NCBI GenBank assembly: GCA_020253595.1
Contig: JADCBH010000210.1
Span: 1-7,215, forward strand
Source of the DNA: Brevundimonas sp.
GTDB lineage: Bacteria; Pseudomonadota; Alphaproteobacteria; Caulobacterales; Caulobacteraceae
Direction: 5' to 3'
DNA length: 7,215 nt
The translations under genes and the position numbers were made by a program. The notes beneath the pieces were generated by a model that worked only from the letters and a program-made list of their open reading frames with translations, made no database searches and was not told where the DNA came from. This document shows, piece after piece, positions 1 to 6,693 of this stretch. Numbering within the stretch: position 1 is the first letter of the stretch; the number at the start of each line of letters is the position of its first letter.

Positions 1-1511
1 ATGGTTGCCTGATGGAGGGCGTCAGCCAGGAAGCCATCGCGCTGGCGGGGCGTTACAGGCTGAACAAGCTGACGGTCCTGTGGGACGACAACGCCATCAC
101 CATCGACGGGGCGGTGTCGCTGTCGGACGCCACCGACCAGAAGGGCCGCTTCAAGGCCGCCGGCTGGGCGGTCAAGGCCATCGACGGCCACGACACCAAG
201 GCCATCAAGGCCGCGCTGCAGTGGGCGACGCGTCAGGACAAGCCGACCCTGATCGCCTGCAAGACCAGGATCGGTCGCGGGGCCGCCACCATGGAAGGCA
301 GCCACAAGACCCACGGGGCTGCGCTCGGGGCCGCAGAGGTCGCCGCCACGCGCCTGGGCCTGGCCTGGACCCACGACCCCTTCGAAATCCCTGAAAACAT
401 CGAAAAGGCGTGGAAGAAGGTCGGCAAGCGCGGAGCCAAGGATCGCAAGGCCTGGGAAGCCCGGCTGGCTGCCTCCTCGCAGGCCAGGGACTTCACCCGC
501 GCCATGGCCGGCGATCTGCCCGAGCGCGCCTTCGACGGCCTGAACGCCGGCATCGCCCAGCTGATCGCCGACAAGCCCGCCCAGGCGACGCGCCAGGCCT
601 CGGGCGCGGCGCTGGAAGCCGTCTTCGGTGCCGTGCCGGAGCTGATCGGCGGTTCGGCCGACCTGACCGGATCCAACAACACCTTCGTCAAGGGCACGCC
701 GATCTTCGATGCGCCGACCTACGAAGGTCGCTACGTCAACTGGGGCATCCGCGAGCACGGGATGGCGGCGGCCATGAACGGCATGGCGCTGCATGGCGGC
801 GTCATCCCCTACGGCGGCACCTTCATGGTGTTCTCGGACTACAGCCGCCCGTCGATCCGTCTGGCGGCGCTGATGGGCATCCGGGTGATCCACGTGCTGA
901 CGCACGACTCGATCGGCCTGGGCGAGGACGGGCCGACGCACCAACCGGTCGAGCATCTGGCCGCCCTGCGCGCCATCCCGAACCTGATGGTCTTCCGCCC
1001 CGCCGACACGGTCGAGGCCTTCGAGTGCTGGCAACTGGCGCTGGAGGCGAAGACCACGCCCTCCGCTCTGGCCCTGTCGCGGCAGAAGACGGCGGCGGTC
1101 CGCACCACAGCGTCGGACGAGAACCTCTCGGCACGCGGCGCCTATGAGCTGAAGGCCGCCTCGGGCGACGCCAAGGTCAGCCTGTTCGCCACGGGCACCG
1201 AGGTTCCGATCGCGCTCAAGGCCGCCGAAATGCTGGAGGCTGCGGGCACTCCCACCCGCGTCGTCTCCGTCCCCTGCTTTGAACTGTTCGAGAAGCAGAG
1301 CGCCGCCTATCAGGCCTCGGTCATCGGTCGCGGCACGGTCCGCGTCGCTGTCGAAGCCGCCATCCAGCAGGGTTGGGAACGCTTCATCGGCGAGGACGGG
1401 GCCTTCGTCGGCATGACCGGCTTCGGTGCCTCGGCCCCGGCCGATGTCCTCTACCGCGAGTTCGGCATCACCGCCGAGGCCGTGGTGGCGGCGGTCAAGG
1501 CCCGGCTCTGA
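1..1511 (+). CDS. tkt: Transketolase, 5'-truncated by the window edge
   Basis: Thiamine-diphosphate enzyme of the cytosol that moves two-carbon ketol units between sugar phosphates in the non-oxidative pentose phosphate pathway (and the Calvin cycle where present). The window opens inside the Asp codon of the family's GDGC(L/M)MEG motif, so about 150 N-terminal residues are missing and about 502 remain. The ATG at 12 is an internal Met, not the start. Visible family marks are the metal/ThDP segment DDNAITIDG (Asn codon 90-92), SADLTGSNNT at 654-683, the GIREHGM segment with the Glu that activates ThDP (753-755), and HDSIGLGEDGPTHQPVEH from 903, which carries active-site histidines. A normal C-terminal domain follows and ends in VVAAVKARL. 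No frameshift or missing catalytic residue is seen in the visible part. The stop lies two bases before the next gene. Identity is very secure; which paralogue it is cannot be told. Confidence 0.97.
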   Translation, partial: GCLMEGVSQEAIALAGRYRLNKLTVLWDDNAITIDGAVSLSDATDQKGRFKAAGWAVKAIDGHDTKAIKAALQWATRQDKPTLIACKTRIGRGAATMEGSHKTHGAALGAAEVAATRLGLAWTHDPFEIPENIEKAWKKVGKRGAKDRKAWEARLAASSQARDFTRAMAGDLPERAFDGLNAGIAQLIADKPAQATRQASGAALEAVFGAVPELIGGSADLTGSNNTFVKGTPIFDAPTYEGRYVNWGIREHGMAAAMNGMALHGGVIPYGGTFMVFSDYSRPSIRLAALMGIRVIHVLTHDSIGLGEDGPTHQPVEHLAALRAIPNLMVFRPADTVEAFECWQLALEAKTTPSALALSRQKTAAVRTTASDENLSARGAYELKAASGDAKVSLFATGTEVPIALKAAEMLEAAGTPTRVVSVPCFELFEKQSAAYQASVIGRGTVRVAVEAAIQQGWERFIGEDGAFVGMTGFGASAPADVLYREFGITAEAVVAAVKARL

Positions 1512-1513
1512 GC

Positions 1514-2344
1514 ATGCGGCTCGCGGCGCTGCTCATCGCCATCGCCGCCCTGCTCGGTGCCGTCCCGGCAGTGGCCCAGACGCCCGAGCCGACGCCCATC
1601 GTCATCGGCCAGTCTTACGCCCTGCCCTCGGTGGTCATGGGCCAGCCGCGTGAGATCAACGTCTGGCTGCCGCCGGGCCATGGCGAGGACGGTCGGCGAT
1701 ATCCGGTGCTCTATGTGCTGGATGGCGGCCAGGCGCAGGACTTCCACCACATCAGCGGCCTGGCCCAGCTCGGCACGGTCAACGGCGCGACGCGGGATGT
1801 GATCGTTGTCGGGGTGGCGTCGGTGGACCGCCGCAATGAACTGGCCCTGCGTTCGTCCAATCCCGACCTCATGGCCCAGTATCCGACGCAGGGGGACTCC
1901 GCCCGCTTCCGGCGTTTCCTGGCCGAAGAGGTCATCCCCTTCGTCGAAGCGAGATTCGCGACCGACGGAACCTCCGCCCTGATGGGCGAATCGCTCGCCG
2001 GACTGTTCGTCGTCGAGACCGCGTTGAAGACCCCGTCCCTGTTCGACGCCTATGTCGCGGTCAGCCCCAGCCTGTGGTGGGACGACGGCGAACTGGCCGG
2101 CCAGGCCGCGAGCCTGCTGGCTGCCCACCCGCCGGGTCCGCGCACCGTCATGCTCAGCATCGCTGACGAGGGTGGAGACATGCAGGCGGCGATGGACGTA
2201 CTTGTGGCGGCCCTGCGATCCTCGGCACCTGCCGATTTGACCTGGACGTACGATCCCCGTCCGGATGAGAGCCACGCGAGCATCTATCACGGCGCCGCGC
2301 TGGACGCGTTTCGCGCGCTCTTCCCCTTCCCGCCCGAGCCCTGA
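1514..2344 (+). CDS. Secreted alpha/beta hydrolase, putative esterase family (COG2819/Fes-like)
   Basis: A 276-residue protein with a signal peptide (hydrophobic residues 4-20, likely cut after AVA at 21), so probably periplasmic. The body fits the esterase-fold family that includes esterase D and enterochelin-esterase-like hydrolases: an early RYPVLYVLDGG strand-turn (residues 62-72), the nucleophile elbow GESLAG with Ser160 (codon 1991-1993), the SPSLWWDDGEL segment at 184-194, and a C-terminal DESHAS with the presumed catalytic His254. The acid is less certain; residues 218-222 are candidates. The substrate cannot be read from the sequence, though ester or siderophore-type hydrolysis is the family norm. 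The ATG at 1514 is chosen because the signal peptide begins there; the open frame extends upstream only into transketolase sequence. The gene starts two bases after the tkt stop and has no good Shine-Dalgarno sequence, which suggests translational coupling. Confidence 0.88.
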   Translation: MRLAALLIAIAALLGAVPAVAQTPEPTPIVIGQSYALPSVVMGQPREINVWLPPGHGEDGRRYPVLYVLDGGQAQDFHHISGLAQLGTVNGATRDVIVVGVASVDRRNELALRSSNPDLMAQYPTQGDSARFRRFLAEEVIPFVEARFATDGTSALMGESLAGLFVVETALKTPSLFDAYVAVSPSLWWDDGELAGQAASLLAAHPPGPRTVMLSIADEGGDMQAAMDVLVAALRSSAPADLTWTYDPRPDESHASIYHGAALDAFRALFPFPPEP

Positions 2345-2411
2345 ACGCGAGCGCCGTCAGGTTTGGCCTCTGGCGAAATGACTTGCGGCGAGGCAGTCTC
2401 GGCCCCTCATC

Positions 2412-2417
2412 GGGGGA
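2412..2417 (+). promoter_or_regulatory. Ribosome binding site of the lipoprotein gene
   Basis: GGGGGA lies seven bases before the ATG at 2425. It supports that start over a TTG 42 bases upstream, which would put 14 unlikely residues before the lipoprotein signal. A CCCC run at 2403-2406 could pair with these G bases. Confidence 0.55.
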
Positions 2418-2424
2418 AATCGAG

Positions 2425-3234
2425 ATGACGAAACTGAACGTGCGCGTGGTATTGGCCAGCGCGGCCACGGCCCTGTTGCTGGCCGCCTGTTCTCAGGCGG
2501 GTGGTGAAGCGAAGACCAGCGAAGCGGCATCGGCCACCGCGCCCGCTTCCACGCAGGCCGCGACCTTCGAGGCCCGCCCCGACATCCGCGAGGGCGTCCA
2601 GGCCCTGCCGCGCGTCGTCGGCGACACCCCCGCCATCGCCGCCATCAACGCCGATCTGGCGCGGATCGACGCCGACACCGAGGGCTGCGAGGAAGGCTCC
2701 TACGGCCGCAGCGTCAGCCAGCCGATGACCGGCCCCGGCTTCGTCACCTATGCAATGGCGGACGAGTATTTCTGCGAGGGCACGGCCCACCCCAGCTTCG
2801 TCTACACCGCCATCACCTGGGACCTCTCGACGGGGCGGCGCGTGGACTGGGTCGCGGCGGCCCCGGGTCTGTCTGGGACCCGGCCCGACAGCGAAGGCCA
2901 GACCCTGCCCGCCAGCCATGAGCCCACCCTGCAGTCGGAAACCCTGGCGGAACTCTATGCCCGCAAGATGCTGGCCTCGACCGACGCCGAGTGGCTGGGC
3001 CAATGCCGCGAGCTGTTCACTGAAGAGACGCTGGCCGACGATTACTTCAAGGTCTGGCTGGACGCCCAGACCGGCGGTGTCTCGTTCTCAGCCGATTTCC
3101 CCCACGTCTCCCAGTATTGCGCGGAGACCGCCACGATGAACGAGGAAGAGATGCGCCGCTTCGGCGTCACGCCGGCGATGATCGATGCCGTGCTCGCCGC
3201 CACGGCTGCCGAGAACTTCGGCCCCAAGGGCTGA
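2425..3234 (+). CDS. Exported lipoprotein with DUF3298/RsiV-like C-terminal region
   Basis: A 269-residue protein with a lipoprotein signal: a hydrophobic stretch, then LLLAAC with the lipidated Cys22. Ser follows at position +2, which normally sends the protein to the outer membrane. Residues 23-50 are an Ala/Thr/Ser/Glu-rich linker. The folded part has FVTYAMADEYFCEGTAHPSF (106-125) then AITWDLSTGRRVDW (129-142), which resembles the AH...DL.TG pattern of DUF3298, found in RsiV-type and related envelope proteins. The later SFSADFP stretch (220-226) fits the same fold. Four more cysteines (88, 117, 194, 232) could form two disulfides in the periplasm. Some family members bind lysozyme, but nothing here shows that this one does. 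The start is set by the ribosome site and the signal sequence. The function is unknown; the lipoprotein call is strong and the domain call moderate. Confidence 0.85.
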   Translation: MTKLNVRVVLASAATALLLAACSQAGGEAKTSEAASATAPASTQAATFEARPDIREGVQALPRVVGDTPAIAAINADLARIDADTEGCEEGSYGRSVSQPMTGPGFVTYAMADEYFCEGTAHPSFVYTAITWDLSTGRRVDWVAAAPGLSGTRPDSEGQTLPASHEPTLQSETLAELYARKMLASTDAEWLGQCRELFTEETLADDYFKVWLDAQTGGVSFSADFPHVSQYCAETATMNEEEMRRFGVTPAMIDAVLAATAAENFGPKG

Positions 3235-3284
3235 GGCTCGCCTTTTCTGATGCAGACCAAGGCGCAGGGTTGTAGGTCGCCGTC

Positions 3285-4487
3285 ATGACCCACGCCCCCC
3301 GCCTTGGAACGCCCCTGTCGCCCACCGCCGTCCGCGTCATGCTCCTGGGCGGCGGCGAGCTTGGCAAGGAAGTCATCATCGAGCTCCAGCGGCTCGGCGT
3401 CGAGACCATCGTCGTCGACCGTTACCCCGACGCTCCGGCCATGCAGGTCGCGCACCGCAGCCACGTGGTGACCATGACGGATGCTGTGGCCCTCCGCGCC
3501 GTCATCGCCGCCGAGCGCCCCCATCTGATCGTGCCCGAGATTGAGGCCATCGCCACCGAGGTCCTGGCCGAGGTCGAGGCCGCCGGCGCCACCGTCATCC
3601 CGACCGCGCGCGCGACCCAGCTGACCATGAACCGTGAGGGCATCCGCCGTCTGGCGGCCGAGGAACTGGGCCTGCCGACCAGCCCCTACGCCTTCGCAGG
3701 ATCGGCCGCCGAACTGGCCGAAGCCGCCCACCGGATCGGTCTGCCGGTGTTCGTGAAACCGGTCATGTCGTCCTCCGGCAAGGGTCAGTCGATGATCGAT
3801 GCCCTGGAGGACGCTACCAACGCCTGGCACTACGCCCAGTCTGCCGGGCGCGTGGAAACCACCCGCGTCATCGTCGAGGGCCGCATCGACTTCGATTTCG
3901 AGATCACACTGTTGACGGTTCGGTCCGTTCGCGACGGACACGTCGTCACCGATTTCTGCGCCCCCATCGGCCACCGTCAGGTGAAGGGCGACTATGTCGA
4001 GAGCTGGCAGCCCCAGGCCATGACCCCGGCCGCCCTGGCCTCGGCCCAGGACATCGCCGCCCGGGTAACCGGGGCGCTCGGCGGGCTGGGCGTCTTCGGG
4101 GTCGAGCTTTTCGTGAAAGGCGATCAGGTCTGGTTCTCGGAGGTCTCGCCCCGCCCGCATGACACCGGCCTTGTGACACTGGCCACCCAGACGATGAGCG
4201 AGTTCGCGCTTCACGCCCGCGCCATCCTGGGCCTGCCGGTCGACGTCAGTCAGCGCGACGTCGGTGCCAGCGCGGTCATCTATGGCGGGATGGAAGCGGC
4301 CGGCATCGCCTTCGAGGGTGTCGCCGAGGCCCTGTCGGTACCGACCGCGGACCTTCGCCTGTTCGGCAAGCCCGAGGCCTTCGAGCGCCGTCGCATGGGC
4401 GTGGCCACGGCCCGCGGCGCAACCGTCGATGAGGCACGAGAAAGGGCGCGCGACGCGGCCTCCCGGGTCCGCCCCGTCAAGGCCTGA
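3285..4487 (+). CDS. purT: Formate-dependent phosphoribosylglycinamide formyltransferase (GAR transformylase 2)
   Basis: ATP-grasp enzyme of purine synthesis that makes formyl-GAR from GAR, formate and ATP, as a folate-independent alternative to PurN. At 400 residues it matches the E. coli enzyme (about 392) along its length. Visible marks are the N-terminal RVMLLGGGELGKEV (17-30), VDRYPDAPAMQVAHRSH (44-60), the GAR-site segment PEIEAIATE (84-92), LTMNREGIRRLAAEELGLPTS (113-133), the ATP loop SSSGKGQS (162-169), and the metal-binding acids Glu274 in FGVELFV and Glu286 in FSEVSPRPHDTG. The C-terminal domain carries RLFGKPEAFERRRMGVA. The start at 3285 gives the same short N-terminal lead as E. 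coli; its ribosome site (TAGG, eight bases upstream) is weak. It appears to be a single gene, with no purine gene beside it. A 390-residue open frame on the opposite strand is a coding shadow. Confidence 0.97.
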   Translation: MTHAPRLGTPLSPTAVRVMLLGGGELGKEVIIELQRLGVETIVVDRYPDAPAMQVAHRSHVVTMTDAVALRAVIAAERPHLIVPEIEAIATEVLAEVEAAGATVIPTARATQLTMNREGIRRLAAEELGLPTSPYAFAGSAAELAEAAHRIGLPVFVKPVMSSSGKGQSMIDALEDATNAWHYAQSAGRVETTRVIVEGRIDFDFEITLLTVRSVRDGHVVTDFCAPIGHRQVKGDYVESWQPQAMTPAALASAQDIAARVTGALGGLGVFGVELFVKGDQVWFSEVSPRPHDTGLVTLATQTMSEFALHARAILGLPVDVSQRDVGASAVIYGGMEAAGIAFEGVAEALSVPTADLRLFGKPEAFERRRMGVATARGATVDEARERARDAASRVRPVKA

Positions 4488-4493
4488 ACGGAG

Positions 4494-5798
4494 CTACAGC
4501 CCTTCGGCCATCGCCACGACCGGCGTGCCGGCAGACGCCGCCCGGGCCAGTTCCTGCCGGTTCAGGGCTTCCAGCGCGGCGTCCAGCATGGGATCGCGCC
4601 CGGCGCGGCGATCCTCCAGAGTGCGCGCCACGATCACGTCCGGCGTGACACCCCGCTTTTCCAGCCGGACCCCGCCCGCCGTGATGTAGTCCGCCCGGCT
4701 GAGCGTGAGGCGCCCGCCGTCGGGCAGACGCGTATCCTGCGAAATCAGGACCGATCCGCCGGTATGCTCCCCCACCACGACGGCGCGCCCGGCCTCCTGC
4801 AGCGCGGCCGGGGTCAGTTCGGCGGCGCTGCGGCTGTACTGGTCCACCAGCAGGGCCACGTCATGCGGCGCGGGCTGCTCCAGATCCCCGCAGCCCGGCA
4901 TGATGGTCAGGGTCACGGGCCGGCCGCCCCGAGCGATCCGCGTCGCCCAGGGCTGTCGCGCGGGAAGAAAGCACGACAGGGCCGCATCGGCCTCGAGCAG
5001 CAGCCCGCCCGGATTGCCCCTCAGGTCGATGACCACGTCGCTCTCGGCCGGAATCCCGGCCAGCTGGTCGCCCAGCCAGCGGCCCAGCCCGGCCTCGAAC
5101 CCTTCGATCCGCAGCACCACCGCGCCCGGTCGTGAGGCGTCGACACTGAAGGGCGGCAGCGGGTCCATTTCCCTCGGGATCAGCGTCACGGCGCGGGTCT
5201 GGGCGGCTTCGTCCAGGAACGTCAGGACCGTTGGACGGCCCGCCTCGACGTCGAAGTCCACCCCCCAGGCCTGGCCATCCACCGTCTGCAGCACCCAGCC
5301 GACCTGGATCCCGGCCTCTTCAGCAGGGGAACCCGCCCGCACCGCATCGATCCGCCAGGCGTCTCCATCCACACGGGCGAGCATCACCCCCATGACCGCA
5401 CGGCGCGTCCTCGCCTGGTCCTGACGTCGGGCCTGGGCCGGCGAAACAGCGGCGGCATGGTCGTCGTCGAGCAGGTCGAGCATCTGACCGAGCGTCCGAT
5501 AGAGCGCCCGATCGTCCAAGGCCGCCTGGGCCTCGGGCCGATAGGTCTCGCGCGCCGCCCGCCAGTCCACGCCATGCAGGTTCGGGTCGTAGTAGCGCCG
5601 TCGAACGGTGTCCCAGACGGTATCGAAGACCCGGGCGTTCATCCGCGCCCGGTCTCGGTCGGGCGTAGAGGCCGCTTCCGCCGATGCCGTGGCGTCCGGC
5701 TCTCGCGCCGCGACAGGCGCTGCCGACCAGAGCGCCATCATGGCCACTGCCGCCACGAGGACGGTCCGTTTGCAGAAAAGGCTGGCGAGGAAAGTCAT
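4494..5798 (-). CDS. Exported PDZ-containing S41 family peptidase (C-terminal-processing/tricorn-core type), unusual active site
   Basis: A 434-residue protein with a signal peptide (residues 1 to about 31, ending APVAA), so likely periplasmic. A helical N-terminal domain (about 55-120) holds VFDTVWDTVRRRYYDP and LDDDHAAAVSP. A PDZ domain follows at about 134-208 (GSPAEEAGIQVGWVLQTVDG), then the S41 core at about 225-395 with the oxyanion-type loop DLRGNPGG (258-265), the nucleophile region YSRSAAEL with Ser324, and the family's closing GVTPDV (383-388). The Ser/Lys-dyad lysine, normally 25 residues after the serine, is absent: position 349 is Ser in EHTGGS. His114 in LDDDH may be the base, as in tricorn-like members. 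The substrate is unknown. The gene converges on purT with a six-base gap. The start keeps a full signal peptide, but its GGCGGGG abuts the ATG with no spacer, so the start is slightly uncertain. Confidence 0.9.
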   Translation of the reverse strand: MTFLASLFCKRTVLVAAVAMMALWSAAPVAAREPDATASAEAASTPDRDRARMNARVFDTVWDTVRRRYYDPNLHGVDWRAARETYRPEAQAALDDRALYRTLGQMLDLLDDDHAAAVSPAQARRQDQARTRRAVMGVMLARVDGDAWRIDAVRAGSPAEEAGIQVGWVLQTVDGQAWGVDFDVEAGRPTVLTFLDEAAQTRAVTLIPREMDPLPPFSVDASRPGAVVLRIEGFEAGLGRWLGDQLAGIPAESDVVIDLRGNPGGLLLEADAALSCFLPARQPWATRIARGGRPVTLTIMPGCGDLEQPAPHDVALLVDQYSRSAAELTPAALQEAGRAVVVGEHTGGSVLISQDTRLPDGGRLTLSRADYITAGGVRLEKRGVTPDVIVARTLEDRRAGRDPMLDAALEALNRQELARAASAGTPVVAMAEGL

Positions 5799-5805
5799 CC
5801 CCGCC

Positions 5806-5835
5806 AGCCTAGAACGCGGCGATCCCGTCGCTCAA
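5806..5835 (-). promoter_or_regulatory. Possible promoter of the S41 peptidase gene
   Basis: Read on the minus strand, TTGAGC (5830-5835) is followed after 15 bases by TTCTAG (5809-5814), or after 18 bases by TAGGCT (5806-5811). This is a rough match to the TTGAC-type -35 and the A/T-poor -10 of alphaproteobacterial housekeeping promoters. Transcription would start within a few bases of the ATG and leave almost no leader. It sits in the 87-base gap between the S41 and EF-hand genes. The match is weak and could be chance. Confidence 0.2.
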
Positions 5836-5885
5836 GTCACGAAACCGACGCGCCCGGATCGCAAGACCGCGAGCTGCGGTTCGCG

Positions 5886-6608
5886 TCAGCGATCGCGGCC
5901 GGGACGTTCGCCATCATCCAGCGCGCCGTCACGATCCTCGTCCATGCGCTGGAAGGCCTCGCGCAGCGGAGCCAGGAACTCGTCCTCGGTCACGCGCCCG
6001 TCGTCGTTGGTGTCCATGTCACCGCCGCCGGGGCCGCCGAAGCGGCGGACTTCGACGGTCGAGACGGAGGGGCCGCTCTCGCCGTCCGACCCGTCGAAGT
6101 GACGAATTTCAGCTCGAGGCATGCCCGGACCGTCCAGGCGGCGAATCTCTACCCGGACTCCGTCCGGGTCGCCCTCGCCACTGGCACCGCCGCGACGGAA
6201 GACGAACACATTCTCCTCGCCGTCTGCCCCGCCAAACACCATCGCGCGGCCTCCCGGTCCGCCGTGATGACCCCCGGGTCCGCCGAACATCATGATGCCG
6301 GGGCCGCCTTCGCGCATGTTGAAGACCATCGGACCACCGTGGTTTTCACCACGTCCGGAGGGCATCTCCTCCGGCGAGAGACGCCCGTCGTCATTCTCGT
6401 CCAGCCGGTCGAAGGCGGTCGCCAGCGGGGCCGTGAACTCCTCGCGTGTGACGAAGCCGTCCTCGTCGGCGTCCAGACGTCCGGGCCCGTCCGGGCCACC
6501 CGACGCAATCACATGGACCTGGGTCTGGGTCTCAGCACGCGGCTCCGCGTCCTGGAAGAGAGGCAAAGCGGCCAGCGCGGCCATCAGAGCGATGCTGGAA
6601 ATCGACAT
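5886..6608 (-). CDS. Exported EF-hand protein: two EF-hand pairs around a glycine-rich repeat region
   Basis: A 240-residue probable calcium-binding protein. The N-terminus is hydrophobic (MSISSIALMAALAALPLF) and looks like a short signal peptide without positive charge. Four canonical 12-residue EF loops are readable: 46-57 (DADEDGFVTREE), 70-81 (DENDDGRLSPEE), 199-210 (DTNDDGRVTEDE) and 223-234 (DEDRDGALDDGE). All have acidic or Asn ligands, Gly at position 6 and Glu at 12. The pairs look like copies of each other (F.APL..AF.R(L/M)DE between loops). Residues 82-198 are Gly-rich with short hydrophobic or charged motifs: MVF, IMMF, MVF, VFVF, then VEIRRLDG, AEIRHFDG, VEVRRFGG. The start is firm: GAGGAG lies five bases upstream and an in-frame TGA just before it. 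The gene lies divergently from an OmpR-type regulator. Its role is unknown; a periplasmic calcium buffer, calcium sensor or surface protein is possible. Confidence 0.88.
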   Translation of the reverse strand: MSISSIALMAALAALPLFQDAEPRAETQTQVHVIASGGPDGPGRLDADEDGFVTREEFTAPLATAFDRLDENDDGRLSPEEMPSGRGENHGGPMVFNMREGGPGIMMFGGPGGHHGGPGGRAMVFGGADGEENVFVFRRGGASGEGDPDGVRVEIRRLDGPGMPRAEIRHFDGSDGESGPSVSTVEVRRFGGPGGGDMDTNDDGRVTEDEFLAPLREAFQRMDEDRDGALDDGERPGRDR

Positions 6609-6613
6609 GGGGG

Positions 6614-6619
6614 CTCCTC
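6614..6619 (-). promoter_or_regulatory. Ribosome binding site of the EF-hand gene
   Basis: GAGGAG on the minus strand, five bases before the ATG at 6608-6606. It is the strongest Shine-Dalgarno match in the window. With the in-frame stop immediately upstream, it fixes the start of the EF-hand protein. Confidence 0.75.
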
Positions 6620-6665
6620 AGTCGTGTCTCGATCCCGTCTTTCGACCATGTGTCTCTTGCCGCTG

Positions 6666-6693
6666 TGTTTCAGGGGACGGAGCGATTGTTTCA
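6666..6693 (+). repeat. Direct repeat TGTTTCA x2, 21 bases apart (candidate regulator site)
   Basis: TGTTTCA occurs exactly at 6666-6672 and again at 6687-6693. The 21-base step is two helical turns, so both copies face the same side of the DNA. OmpR/PhoB-family regulators generally bind tandem direct half-sites, and such a gene begins 45 bases downstream. The repeat is plainly present; a role as an operator is inferred. Confidence 0.4.

Noticed and set aside
1451..2290. A 279-codon minus-strand open frame opposite the esterase-like gene
   Set aside because: It is rich in Arg/Gly/Gln/His with no family motif, and the plus strand has a signal peptide and a serine-hydrolase motif in frame. It is a shadow frame.
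2352..2375. Imperfect stem-loop just after the esterase-like gene (CGC...CAG pairing with CTGGCG), considered as a terminator
   Set aside because: The stem is bulged and is followed by AAATGA rather than a T run, so it does not support a Rho-independent terminator.
2383..2424. Upstream TTG start for the lipoprotein, adding 14 residues
   Set aside because: The extension would put a charged stretch before the lipoprotein signal. The ATG at 2425 has a well-spaced ribosome site and a standard signal sequence.
3239..3264. Six-base inverted repeat CGCCTT...AAGGCG with a 14-base loop between the lipoprotein gene and purT
   Set aside because: The loop is long, the stem short and no T run follows. 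A terminator call is not supported, and chance is likely.
3042..4214. A 390-codon open frame on the minus strand opposite the lipoprotein end and most of purT
   Set aside because: Its translation is low-complexity Gly/Asp/His/Arg-rich and has no recognisable domain, and the sense strand encodes a clear PurT. Long antisense frames are expected in GC-rich DNA.
4705..5424. A 239-codon plus-strand open frame inside the S41 gene
   Set aside because: It is Ser/Pro/Arg-rich with no motif, and the minus-strand reading gives a complete exported PDZ/S41 protein.
6338..6353. Perfect hairpin CGTGGT-TTTC-ACCACG inside the EF-hand gene
   Set aside because: It falls in Gly/His-rich coding sequence where such pairings arise easily. 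There is no sign of regulation or of a nearby gene end.
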